Part shown: one piece after another, positions 1 through 10,919 of the stretch | Layout of the letters: each line of letters begins with the position of its first letter | Numbering within the stretch: position 1 is the stretch's first letter | Assembly: GCF_000315625.1 (NCBI RefSeq) | Contig: NW_005434560.1 | Span: 1-32,371, forward strand | Length of the DNA: 32,371 bases | Direction: 5' to 3' | DNA from: Guillardia theta CCMP2712 | Taxonomy: Eukaryota; Cryptophyceae; Pyrenomonadales; Geminigeraceae | The notes under the pieces: model-generated | Seen by the model: the letters and a program-made list of their open reading frames with translations, nothing else | Told to the model about the DNA's origin: nothing | Database searches by the model: none | Position numbers and translations under genes: made by a program

Positions 1-1480
1 GGTCTACTGACGGGCCCGGCCGGCAGGATCCGTCGAGAAACAGGGGGGTCAAGGGAGGTTTTCTTCCCCTGGGAGAAAATTTACGGGCCTGCTGACACGG
101 TCCGCTGACCGGTCACGGCCGCCCGGAGAGATCAGGCCCCCGGCCAATCTCCGGACACTTAGCCTCCTGGCGGGCCTCCAGGGGGTCTGAGGCGGGGCTG
201 AAGGCTGCAGTCGGTCTACTGACGGGCCCGGCCGGCAGGATCCGTCGAGAAACAGGGGGGTCAAGGGAGGTTTTCTTCCCCCTGGGAGAAATGTCCTATG
301 GGTTTTTGGATCTGCGATATAAAAAAGTCTTGTCTCGGTCACGTGATGTGTCACGTGACCGGTCAGGTGAGCCTGTCAGCCGGGTCACGGCCCCTGTCAG
401 CCGGCTGACATGTCACGGGCCTGCTGACACGGTCCGCTGACCGGTCACGGCCGCCCGGAGAGATCAGGCCCCCGGCCAATCTCCGGACACTTAGCCTCCT
501 GGCGGGCCTCCAGGGGGTCTGAGGCGGGGCTGAAGGCTGCAGTCGGTCTACTGACGGGCCCGGCCGGCAGGATCCGTCGAGAAACAGGGGGGTCAAGGGA
601 GGTTTTCTAAAAAAGTCTTGTCTCGGTCACGTGATGTGTCACGTGACCGGTCAGGTGAGCCTGTCAGCCGGGTCACGGACCCTGTCAGCCGGCTGACATG
701 TCACGGGCCTGCTGACACGGTCCGCTGACCGGTCACGGCCGCCCGGAGAGATCAGGCCCCCGGCCAATCTCCGGACACTTAGCCTCCTGGCGGGCCTCCA
801 GGGGGTCTGAGGCGGGGCTGAAGGCTGCAGTCGGTCTACTGACGGGCCCGGCCGGCAGGATCCGTCGAGAAACAGGGGGGTCAAGGGAGGTTTTCTTCCC
901 CCTGGGAGAAATGTCCTATGGGTTTTTGGATCTGCGATATAAAAAAGTCTTGTCTCGGTCACGTGATGTGTCACGTGACCGGTCAGGTGAGCCTGTCAGC
1001 CGGGTCACGGACCCTGTCAGCCGGCTGACATGTCACGGGCCTGCTGACACGGTCCGCTGACCGGTCACGGCCGCCCGGAGAGATCAGGCCCCCGGCCAAC
1101 CTCCGGACACTTAGCCTCCTGGCGGGCCTCCAGGGGGTCTGAGGCGGGGCTGAAGGCTGCAGTCGGTCTACTGACGGGCCCGGCCGGCAGGATCCGTCGA
1201 GAAACAGGGGGGTCAAGGGAGGTTTTCTTCCCCCTGGGAGAAATGTCCTATGGGTTTTTGGATCTGCGATATAAAACAGTCTTGTCTCGGTCACGTGATG
1301 TGTCACGTGACCGGTCAGGTGAGCCTGTCAGCCGGGTCACGGACCCTGTCAGCCGGCTGACATGTCACGGGCCTGCTGACACGGTCCGCTGACCGGTCAC
1401 GGCCGCCCGGAGAGATCAGGCCCCCGGCCAACCTCCGGACACTTAGCCTCCTGGCGGGCCTCCAGGGGGTCTGAGGCGGG
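1..1480 (+). repeat. 332-bp GC-rich satellite, array 1
   Basis: Tandem units repeat every 332 bp (equivalent sites at 651 and 983). Each unit contains CACGTG motifs, the 14-bp palindrome GTCAGCCGGCTGAC, many GGTCA/TGACC words and an AT-rich island (GATATAAAAAAG). Units differ by internal deletions, at about 76-86 and about 609. A reading frame of about 107 codons stays open on the minus strand of each unit, but 332 is not a multiple of 3, so successive copies fall in different frames. I read this as satellite DNA, not genes. The array stops abruptly at GAGGCGGG, where insertion E1 begins. Confidence 0.95.
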
Positions 1481-1492
1481 CATAGCGTTGCC
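1481..1492 (+). repeat. E1 left terminal inverted repeat
   Basis: CATAGCGTTGCC abuts the satellite directly. It pairs with 7879-7890 in inverted orientation, and similarity drops sharply after 12 bp. Confidence 0.75.
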
Positions 1493-2523
1493 GTTCCGTA
1501 TCCTTGTCGGATCAGTAAACCAGGGTGGTTCTTATAGTAGTTTTAGTCAAATTCAAGCGGCAAGAGAAAATTGAGCTAAAAATGTTGGCTCCGTCAATTT
1601 ATGTACCTTTTTCGTTGCCAGGGCTGCCGGGCCATCCAAGACAAGAAGGGCAATGTTGAGCAAAACCTTCCTCTATTTGATATGAATAGGCGTGTATAGT
1701 TGACTAAATAATCATGAGGAGGCTCGGGGTAGGTATTCAAATGATTTGAATCTTTCCAACGGCCTCCAGCCCGTGTTGAGGGGTAGGGGGTAGTGCAAAC
1801 TTCTCGTATCAATCTAAAACACTTGTAAACGACCTCACACTTGCCCCGTCTCTTCCCTATCCCACTACTCCCAATGTACTCAGGGACTGTTTGCTCAGCT
1901 GCTGAGCGCAGTCAAGGACCATGGCCCCTCAATGCTAACTCCTGAAACTGCCAGGCAAGTACTGAGATCAAACAGCTCAATTCTTGGCTGAGAATCACAC
2001 CTATAGTAGGTTGAGGGTGTTGCATCTCATCGAAATTTGCACTTGCGTACCAAAGCACTCATCAGCTATAGGTGATGGTTGTTCACTTCCAGAAGAAGGG
2101 AAACATGAAGGGAACCGATCAGAGAAGCAACCTTCGAAGACATGAAGGAAATTCGATTCTCCTTGTTGTGTTGACGCCCTAGCTTCCTTTACCTGAATGC
2201 TTCGTCGGTTGAATAAGAAACATATTTCAAGAGACTTCCTGTTGCTTTGCCATGATTGCGTTTTTTGTGGCTTCTCCCAACCTATTGTTATATGGCGGTG
2301 TCATTTGTGAGGAGGTGAGGAGTTTGAGAGGCTGGGGGAAGGAGAGGGGAGGGGTTGGAAGGGAAATGGACGCCTGGGAGGCCAGGCTAGTTGATATGCC
2401 TGATCGCTGCGAGAGGAGATGCCGGAGGAGAGACCGTGTTTACTCAAGACCACTAGCGAGGAAGGCAGGAGGGCGAGGAGGACATGAGAGGAGAGGAAGG
2501 AGAAAGCTACGGGTAGAGACGGT
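1493..2523. other. No recognisable gene
   Basis: AT-richer sequence inside E1, downstream of the kinase fragment on the minus strand. Only short open frames are present and none resembles a known protein. The part next to 2523 may be the 3' untranslated region of the captured kinase gene. Confidence 0.5.
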
Positions 2524-3567
2524 TTACTTGACAGCACTAATGAGGAAGGGATGCTTCAGAGCCTCCAGTGCTGTAATCCTCGTGCGGGGATCGATGTTGA
2601 GGCAGCAGTTGAGGAAGTCCCAGATCGCATGTTTCTCATCCACCTCCAGCCAGTCCTTGCATCCCGCATGTGCGCCCAGGGAGCTTGACAAGGTCCGCCA
2701 TGTTTGCTTGAAACCGCGGGCATAGCTGAGATGCAGTTCCAATGGTGGAATCTGAATGACATCAAGTTAGCAACCTCAGGCCTCCCGCCACCATATCACC
2801 CTCATCCTCATCCTCTTGATACAACAACGCCGACGACAACAATTTTACCTTAACGTCGAGGAGCTTCCACACAGCATCCATGCTCTTGATGTACATGCGC
2901 AAGCTGCTCAGACAGTCAGACAAGCGCACTTCCAAGGTACACAAAGAGCGTACCCGTAGATCTCCATCGTTGCCGTGACTATGTCGTTATACTGGAACCA
3001 TTGGAACTGTGTCGTGCGGCACAGCAGGGTAAGCAGTACTACCCCAGCAGCCCACACGTCCACTGCTGTGGTCTGGCACTGCATGCCCATGAGCACTTCG
3101 GGCGCTCGGTATCCCCGAGTTCCCGCGCGTTTGACTGGACGTTCGAATTTGACCCCTGAGTTCCTCACTGTCACCGATGCGTTCGTCTTGCTGACGCCCA
3201 ACATGATCCGCCTCTTCGCCATCTGCTGCGCCATCTCTAGCTTCTCCTGCTCCTTTTGATTCCGCGAGGAGCGAGAGCTGGCCGTAGAAACCTCACAGGG
3301 CAAGATGTTGCCGATGCTGCGGCCTGATGACTGCATTTGTTTCTCTGCCAGCCCAAAGTCCACAAGCAAGTACTTCTTATTCCTTCTGTCGTAGAGGAAG
3401 TTATTCAATTTCACGTCTCGATGTATAATAAATGTATAATGTATAAGACAGTTCTTGCTCAAGACCGAGTTTAATGCACACTGTGACACGAAACCACTGA
3501 GAATTGAGGCAGCACTGCACATGAGAGACTCCCGACTGTATGCTAGAATATGGAACTCAAGCATCAT
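2524..3567 (-). pseudogene. Cdc7-type protein kinase, C-terminal fragment with introns
   Basis: Minus-strand exons can be read as about 3567-2954, 2903-2849 and 2751-2524 (TAA). They are joined by GT-AG introns of 50 nt (2904-2953) and 97 nt (2752-2848) that keep the frame. Visible kinase motifs are the catalytic loop HRDVKLNN (about 3420), VDFGLAE (about 3345), GTRGYRAPE (about 3110) and DVWAAGV. A long insert of about 60 residues between DFG and APE, and the FLYD/LVDFGLA wording, are typical of Cdc7, the S-phase kinase that phosphorylates the MCM helicase. The N-lobe (glycine loop and VAIK lysine) is absent: upstream of about 3480 the similarity decays, a short TATA-rich tract interrupts the segment before HRD, and a GC-rich MITE-like unit follows at 3585. 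I therefore call it a 5'-truncated fragment, probably non-functional as a kinase. The Cdc7 assignment is from motifs only. Confidence 0.75.
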
Positions 3568-3584
3568 TGCAACGCCGCCGCTGT

Positions 3585-4089
3585 TCCGATGACACGGATC
3601 GGACCGGGTACGGCCCGGTACCGCCGGGCATTGCCGCCGCGTGGGGCCGCCGCCTGGCTCGGAACTTGACTCTCACCGTTCAACGGTTGACTCACCGGCT
3701 CGGCGGTAGCCTTGAAGCCTCAGAGGTCCCGGAGAGTCCGGCTCGCCCGGCCGGGCGGCGGTCGGACCGTACCTTCGGAGTTTTCAGCCTGTGTTCAATT
3801 AACTCAGCGGGGCGGTAGTATCTGATCGGACGGACTGGCCGCACGGCTGGCATGCTGATCCCGGCATTAATCAGCAGTGCCGACGGTGACCGTCTCACTG
3901 AGCCTCCGCCGGGCGGCGGCGGCCGGGCGGAGCCCGCCGAGTCAGTCACTCAGCGGCTGAGTGCCGCGCCAGCCCGGCGCTCAGCTGACTCAGTGACTCG
4001 GCCTTGGAACCGCCGCACGGTGCCTGCTTGCCAGCGCCGGGGCCGGGCGGCCCCGGTACTACGGTAGCCTGAGTCACGGTGTCATCGGA
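3585..4089. mobile_element. GC-rich MITE-like unit
   Basis: An 11-bp perfect inverted repeat TCCGATGACAC (3585-3595) / GTGTCATCGGA (4079-4089) bounds about 505 bp of very GC-rich, palindrome-dense sequence. Its composition contrasts sharply with the AT-richer flanks. No coding content is recognised. It sits immediately 5' of the surviving kinase exon, so its insertion or an associated deletion may have removed the kinase N-lobe. No clear target duplication is seen. Confidence 0.5.
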
Positions 4090-4237
4090 CACAACTTGAA
4101 CAGTCCGGGAGGTCGGCATAACTTAACATAAACTGATGGCATGCCAGGCTTCAGTCGGAACTTGGAACACTCAGTGCGCCCGAAATGACTCATGATTCAG
4201 GGCCACAAAAAATACTAAGTTTCACTGTGGAACACGG

Positions 4238-4440
4238 CTTGACTGAAATTGAGGGGGTGTTCGGCCTGAAATCTTTGTGTGTCACTCAGCGGCCGGCCCG
4301 GGGCGCAAGCAAGTCCAACCTACATCGAACAACTTGAAAATTGAGGGGGTGTTCGGCCTGAAATCATTGTGTGTCACGCTCCTCCAAGTTTCAAGTTGTT
4401 CCATATAGTTTGGAGCAAGTCCAACCTACATGGAACTTGA
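4238..4440 (+). repeat. Degenerate copies of the 137-bp repeat
   Basis: Two partial copies of the TTGAGGGGGTGTTCGGCCTGA unit occur here (about 4247 and about 4343). They precede the regular array and are separated from it by an unrelated insert at about 4441-4695. Confidence 0.7.
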
Positions 4441-4695
4441 GTCACGGTTGCCGCGGTGCAAGGGACTGAAGGGGAGGTGACTGCTGTGAATAAAGGAAGT
4501 GTTGGTGGTGTTGTGTGGTTCCGAAGTTCTGAGAGTTCTATCATCATCAGTGAAGGTGTTAGAGGCTGCACAGCTGTGTATCGTTCAGAGGTGAATAAGG
4601 TTGGGGTAAGGATCTCAGGTGTACTGAGAGATAGTGTTTGCCACGGTGGACATGATCTTGGGTTAAATAGAGTCTGGCCAGTAGGAGGTGGAGGT
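4441..4695. other. Unrelated insert between copies of the 137-bp repeat
   Basis: About 255 bp interrupt the repeat right after CTACATGGAAC, and the repeat resumes at TTCGGCCTGA. Both strands carry short open frames, and neither is recognised. It looks like an insertion into one repeat copy. Confidence 0.4.
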
Positions 4696-4697
4696 TG

Positions 4698-5277
4698 ATT
4701 CGGCCTGAAATCATTGTGTGTCACGCTCCCGGAGTCCAAATTTCAAGTTGTTCCATATAGTTTGGAGCAAGTCCAACCTACATGGAACAACTTGAAAATT
4801 GAGGGGGTGTTCGGCCTGAAATCATTGTGTGTCACGCTCCTGCGGCCTGAAATCATTGTGTGTCACGCTCCTCCAAGTTTCAAGTTGTTCCATATAGTTT
4901 GGAGCAAGTCCAACCTACATGGAACAACTTGAAAATTGAGGAGGTGTTCGGCCTGAAATCATTGTGTGTCACGCTCCTGCGGCCTGAAATCATTGTGTGT
5001 CACGCTCCTCCAAGTTTCAAGTTGTTCCATATAGTTTGGAGCAAGTCCAACCTACATGGAACAACTTGAAAATTGAGGGGGTGTTCGGCCTGAAATCATT
5101 GTGTGCTCCTGCGGCCTGAAATCATTGTGTGTCACGCTCCTCCAAGTTTCAAGTTGTTCCATATAGTTTGGAGCAAGTCCAACCTACATGGAACAACTTG
5201 AAAATTGAGGAGGTGTTCGGCCTGAAATCATTGTGTGTCACGCTCCTGCGGCCTGAAATCATTGTGTGTCACGCTCC
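4698..5277 (+). repeat. 137-bp tandem repeat with an internal hairpin
   Basis: About four head-to-tail units, with TGCGGCCTGA at 4841, 4978, 5110 and 5247. Spacings are 137, 132 and 137; the short unit lacks 5 bases near 5105. Each unit contains a 16-bp perfect inverted repeat, TTTCAAGTTGTTCCAT / ATGGAACAACTTGAAA, around a loop of about 24 nt. This looks like a small MITE or hairpin element that has amplified in tandem. Confidence 0.85.
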
Positions 5278-5904
5278 CATCGCAAGTCAGCTTTGATGGC
5301 CATTATGGCCTTTACAGGCGTGGCTGGCCCTCCGAAGCTCAATCATGATGCATCGCCAATACGATATCAAATATCAAAATAAAAAATATCAATGTTGAAA
5401 GTTTTCCGCCACTGTGAACTCTGCGAAGCCGTACAGATATGAGGATGTGCAGCGTTTGACAGAGCAAGACAAGTCAGGTGAGCATTATCTCTTTTTTTCA
5501 TCGAAATTATCACGGGAAGAGATCCAAATGACGTGTTCTTGATGCAGGTTGGAATGATTTGCAGCCTTTGGCAACTTGTATGAGATTGATGAACGGGTGA
5601 AGACTTTGGCAAGTGCCCAACCAATATTACAAACCGGTATCCAGGAGTACGTAGACGTACCAGTAAGCCGCCCAGCATACAAAACTCTCGAGACAATGGC
5701 TGCATACGAAGGGGTTTTCGACACATCGCAGAACTGTCCCGATGTGAAAAGGTTGTGACATGAAATGGGCACAAACAAAGATAAGTTCAGGACTCGGGAG
5801 TCGATCAGGTCTAGGCAAAATATTGACATGGTCATCTCACTGCATGGAAGAACATGCAAAACTGAAGGAAAAGCTCAACGGAAAGTTCTAAATGAACAGA
5901 TACA
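5278..5904. other. No recognisable gene
   Basis: Moderate-GC sequence between the 137-bp array and repeat A. Several short open frames overlap on both strands and none matches a family I know. It is not visibly shared with the E2 block, whose homology to E1 starts near 5905. Confidence 0.4.
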
Positions 5905-7445
5905 GCGCATTTTAGCAGTCACGGTCGGAGCAGCTCGATGCTTGAAACAAAGATGATCCTCAGTACAATCGAATGATGACAAGTAAGTCCCGTGGTTCGT
6001 GAAGGATTCTTCATCCAATTCTTAAGGATGTGTTGGAACGATGAAACATTTTGCAAATCACCAATTTCATCACACTGACTGATGCATCATGTAAATATTA
6101 CTGGTGTGAACTTGCATCAGATTCTGTTCATCGGATGAGCCGCTACCAAGCAGTTGATGTCACAGCAAACAAGAGAGCCGTTTTGAAGATGTTGATATTC
6201 CTGACCGTAGAGCATTCAAGATGTGGCCACATGTCACATGCTTTTTGGTTAACGCAGATACACCCTCGCCAGGCAAAAGATGGAACGTCTTCAGGATTAC
6301 AGGGAGGTCGGTTGTGCTTGTACCCTGATTGTAACTCTTCTAATAAAGATATGATAACCTGAATGTGCAATTCTGTTTGTTGATTCACAGTGTTTGCGAC
6401 TCGATTGCAATCATCGAGTGCTTGCTCTGTTGAACAAGGCACTCCTCTGTAGAGCCATGCGACAAGAACACTACAGTTGCACGGTAGCATTGCGACACCA
6501 AGACAGGATTGATCCGATGAACGTCTCATTTATTGATATGCAAAGGCATCATCTGCACATTGCTTCATTTCTGACTAGGTTTCTGTGCAATCGAAATCCT
6601 GTGAAAATATCATGACAGAGGAAAAATTTGAAGCGAAACGGAAAAATCATCGAAATATGATCATAGATATAGTGATTCATGATCAACAACGGTTCTCTAC
6701 AGTCATCTATGCGGGCAGGAACAGTCATCTTCTGTGCAAACGTCTCTTCATGTATCGTTGAACGGTTGAGTGCATGTAAGACTTGCCTCCATAGAAAGGT
6801 GAAGTGCATGAATCCTGACTGTAAGACTAGAAGAATTGAAAGCAAGTGATGACATGAGAACACATATCTAGACAGAAAAGTCGCTCAAGGTACAGCTGGA
6901 TACAAATTTCTCACAAATCACAGTCATGCATTTGAGCGCAACGTGCAACCTACGGCAATTTGAATAAAGGGTCAATCAGAGTTGATTCTGTTCAATGGTG
7001 TATCGATTATCAATTCCTTACCTGATCATAAAAATTTCATCTTGTCTTCGAAGAATATTTGCAAGTACACCCGCGGATTGTTTGAACCTAGGGTGCATAT
7101 TCCATTGCAGGATGGATGATTCAAACCTTGGCCCAACCTGTAGAGTTGAGAAAGAAGCTCGATCATCTCTTACAGGTATGATATGAGATCTTCATCTCAT
7201 TTCTATCTCAGTTGGGTTGGATTCGAAGTCTCTCAATATCAAAGTTCATCCTGGTGAGTCAGGAAGGCACCATTTCATCGCTTCTTGCTCGTCCAGGGAG
7301 AGGGGGCTTGGGGAAGGAGAAATGGGTGTTACCCCCACCCCCTATTGTACAGTTTCAAACTCGTTCAAAGGTGGGTAGTTGAGGGTGCTCCATACCCACC
7401 CCACCACCCAAAATGACTCAAACGGAGGGGTTCTCGGATCCGAAG
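5905..7445 (+). repeat. Repeat A (paralogue of interrupted repeat B)
   Basis: This segment aligns by eye along its length with the reverse complement of 28270-27356 joined to 21162-20505. Shared landmarks include the stretch around CGTGGTTCGTGAAGGATTC, the stretch around CAAACGTCTCTTCATG, and the GGAGGGGTTCTCGGA block near the end. Scattered substitutions and small indels show an old divergence. It lacks the retrotransposon present in B and so represents the empty site. Short frames such as the one at 6995-7186 are similar in both copies, but this is explained by nucleotide homology and I cannot assign a protein. Confidence 0.85.
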
Positions 7446-7878
7446 GAGTCCCGCCTCCATCACCCCCTCTCATTTGAATTCAAGATGGTTCAGGCCGACC
7501 CCACATACAGGCTTGCAGTTTTCTTATGTATGCCCATATGATTTGATCGGACAGGTGAAGCAAATCACCAGCATGCTTGAAGATTTTTCATGGGAGTGGG
7601 ATTATACTTGTACCGGATGTGTACAATACATAGGGGAGAACCCCGAATGGTACCAAAAGAGTACCAAAGTCACATGGTTCGGACTGTACTAACTGGTACC
7701 AAGAAATTGTACTCAAGAAGACCCTACCCCTGAAAAAGTTCTGCTTGGCTCTTCGTGATTTGAATTCGGAACACGGTCGGAAGACCCACCCCGCCCCCAC
7801 ATGAGGCGTGGTATGCGTGGATTTGAATCTACCAACCTCACCGCGAAACGTTTTAGAGCTCCAAGGTCAATTGAGAAA
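7446..7878. other. Right terminal region of E1, no gene seen
   Basis: It contains several GGTACC/GTACCA words (7590-7760) and the phrase GTGGTATGCGTGGATTT near 7808-7824. That phrase recurs as GTGGTATGTGTGGATTT just inside the E1-type end at 14006, which supports a shared transposon terminus. Confidence 0.5.
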
Positions 7879-7890
7879 GGCAACGCTATG
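7879..7890 (-). repeat. E1 right terminal inverted repeat
   Basis: GGCAACGCTATG, the exact reverse complement of 1481-1492, directly followed by satellite. Confidence 0.75.
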
Positions 7891-8794
7891 GGCTGAAGGC
7901 TGCAGTCGGTCTACTGACGGGCCCGGCCGGCAGGATCCGTCGAGAAACAGGGGGGTCAAGGGAGGTTTTCTTCCCCTGGGAGAAAATTTACGGGCCTGCT
8001 GACACGGTCCGCTGACCGGTCACGGCCGCCCGGAGAGATCAGGCCCCCGGCCAACCTCCGGACACTTAGCCTCCTGGCGGGCCTCCAGGGGGTCTGAGGC
8101 GGGGCTGAAGGCTGCAGTCGGTCTACTGACGGGCCCGGCCGGCAGGATCCGTCGAGAAACAGGGGGGTCAAGGGAGGTTTTCTTCCCCCTGGGAGAAATG
8201 TCCTATGGGTTTTTGGATCTGCGATATAAAAAAGTCTTGTCTCGGTCACGTGATGTGTCACGTGACCGGTCAGGTGAGCCTGTCAGCCGGGTCACGGACC
8301 CTGTCAGCCGGCTGACATGTCACGGGCCTGCTGACACGGTCCGCTGACCGGTCACGGCCGCCCGGAGAGATCAGGCCCCCGGCCAATCTCCGGACACTTA
8401 GCCTCCTGGCGGGCCTCCAGGGGGTCTGAGGCGGGGCTGAAGGCTGCAGTCGGTCTACTGACGGGCCCGGCCGGCAGGATCCGTCGAGAAACAGGGGGGT
8501 CAAGGGAGGTTTTCTTCCCCCTGGGAGAAATGTCCTATGGGTTTTTGGATCTGCGATATAAAAAAGTCTTGTCTCGGTCACGTGATGTGTCACGTGACCG
8601 GTCAGGTGAGCCTGTCAGCCGGGTCACGGACCCTGTCAGCCGGCTGACATGTCACGGGCCTGCTGACACGGTCCGCTGACCGGTCACGGCCGCCCGGAGA
8701 GATCAGGCCCCCGGCCAACCTCCGGACACTTAGCCTCCTGGCGGGCCTCCAGGGGGTCTGAGGCGGGGCTGAAGGCTGCAGTCGGTCTACTGAC
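7891..8794 (+). repeat. 332-bp satellite, array 2
   Basis: Same unit and orientation as array 1 (equivalent sites at 8270 and 8602). Its left edge carries the same deletion variant (GAGAAAATTTACGGGCC at about 7980) as the extreme left of array 1. It ends at CTACTGAC, where the T2 inverted repeat starts. Confidence 0.95.
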
Positions 8795-10919
8795 CATTCT
8801 GGGGTCAAACCGCGTTGGTTTTCGCCCTATATCTTCAAGGGGGTGGTGCATGGGAAAATGGGGGTACACGGCGTGTGATTTGCGCAGGTTGAAATTCTGT
8901 ACTGTTGAAATTCAAACCATACTCAAAACCGTGATTAAAAGTGATTTTGGAAGTTTAGCTTATCGTTTCTTGGTACCTTCTAAAATGTTTTAATTCTACA
9001 CGCCTCCACCCACTACCCCAGCGCGTCTCCCCTCACCATTCTGCTCTCATGTCGCGAAGCTCTTCTCTGCCGATCCTTGTCTTCAGTGTTTGAGTTTTGT
9101 GCGAGCATGTTTGCCCAAGTTGCAGTCACTTGCAGCAGGTGAGCCTCATCAATATTTCTCTTCGTCAAACCCGCTGTGCCGGTTGGTGAAAATGTTACAA
9201 TGCCATAATCTGTTTTCAAAGTTTGGTTTGTTGAACGCATCCATTGATGGGGACGAGTATACCACGAACACACACGAGCATGAAGAGACTCGAAATTATT
9301 TTGTGAGAGGAAAAGGTGCAAATGAACTCATTACATCACACAGGTAGAGAGTTCTTCTGTGGATTGTTCATTTTTTAATCGTTGTGAACAAGTAGCAAAA
9401 GCATGGCGATGTTGATAACTAGGTTCTGAATGGTTGCAGCTGAAACGCACATGATTACAAGATTCCAAGACCTTTATTCCACGAAGACCTTCATCTTCAT
9501 GTACTGGATGGAATATCATATTTATGAGAGATGCTTCACTGTGCCACATGACTTGTTCACATCATGTTTGTACTTCTCCGCCTTTGAATGATGCATCTCT
9601 TGTTGCATGACTTAAAAACCACTTTGTGAAGATGCATAGTCTTGTATATATCCATGTCCACATGCTCAAAGCCTTGCCACTTTGTGACAAACAATATTGA
9701 AAAATCTTGAAGACAGCAAACCCAACGGCACAGTGTTGGATGGCAGTGCACCTACAGCATGTGCTTCGATTCTGTTGTGCGCGCACCATATGCTATTGTG
9801 GTTGTCATTATCATTGACTGGAAGTCAGTGTCAATTTGCTGGTAGTTCGACATCCTGAGATAAATGCTTCGAATGAATAATAAATGTCAAATCAGATATC
9901 ACCTCCAACCTTGATTCTACATTCATGTCAGTCTGATTGCAACGCACAATGGATTCTTGCATGCAAGCTGACAAGCTCGAGACTTGATCTCTGATATGAT
10001 CTGAGGCTTAATTGGACGTCAACAGCTCCGCCATTAGGGAAGCAAAGCAAAGTTCATGCATTTCACCAAATGTGCGAACATGCAAAGGACTTGAGTGAGG
10101 AGAGTTTGGAGAGAGGAGGGGAGATACTTCAACAAGAGCTTCGTGAGAGTCAAGTAATTGGCATATTTTAAAGAGTCAAATATCATCAAACTTTTTCTGA
10201 ACGTGTGAAGCAACGATGTAACGAAGCGTACAGAAGACATGCCGAGGAGGGAGTCAAGTGAGATGTGATTGCGCCTTAATTAAGTGAACTCGTCATTATC
10301 TTACAGATATTATTATTCAGTTCACTTTTCAGATAAAGTACATTACTCTGAGAGCCCAGAAGTCTTGAAGAGAACATTGATGATACGATTGACTTAGTCG
10401 TCGGACATGTAGGATGACGAACTCATGCAGATTGATCCACTCCTGCAAGATCACCAAGTAAAAATTTATGCTGGATTCTTGATGCCAAGTGTACCTTGCG
10501 ATCATCTTCTTACTCGGCAGTCCTTCACCTGTGCTCATGGTGGCAGCTCGCTGACCTGGCTGCTGTGCTCGCCCGGCGGCTCAGCATGACGGTGTGCGAT
10601 TTGACGATGGGAATGATGGGGAGTGTTTCCCCACCCTCATCGATAGGGTGGGTCATCAAAATTGTTTTAGATGGTACAAATCAGCAGTTATAAACCGTTA
10701 CTCAGTACAACTGCTTGTACCACGGATTCGAATAAACAATTCATTACCGTTAAAACAAGTGGACACGCCAGTTCAAAATTTGAAGCACCCCTACCACTGA
10801 TATTACCGAGCGCCACCCCTCAAAAACGATGGGGTACACCACCACCGGTATCCTATGAGAACAGCATACGCATTCCTCTTTTGCGTTAATAAAGACCAAC
10901 GCGGTTTGACCCCAGAATG
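8795..10919. mobile_element. T2: TIR insertion in the satellite (about 2.1 kb)
   Basis: The left end (8795-8819, starting CATTCTGGGGTCAAACCGCG) is repeated in exact reverse complement at 10895-10919: a perfect 25-bp TIR whose outer bases abut satellite on both sides. The satellite phase differs between the sides (left stops at CTACTGAC, right resumes at GGCCGCCCGG), so no target duplication can be read. The array may have rearranged after insertion. The interior (about 2 kb, AT-rich) has only short frames under about 105 codons and no recognisable transposase. The most likely class is a non-autonomous DNA transposon. Confidence 0.75.

Larger units (their letters stand above)
1481..7890. mobile_element. 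E1: CATAGCG-type TIR insertion in the satellite (about 6.4 kb)
   Basis: The block begins CATAGCGTTGCC (1481-1492) and ends with the exact reverse complement GGCAACGCTATG (7879-7890). Satellite flanks both ends at the same point of the unit: ...GAGGCGGG on the left, GGCTGAAGG... on the right, with one extra G as the only possible duplication. This is the structure expected of a TIR DNA transposon inserted into a pre-existing array. No transposase is recognisable inside, so it would be non-autonomous or a composite. The cargo is a kinase gene fragment, a MITE-like unit, a 137-bp tandem repeat and repeat A. The same terminal motif recurs at 13995-14006, 20187-20198 and 29049-29058. Confidence 0.7.
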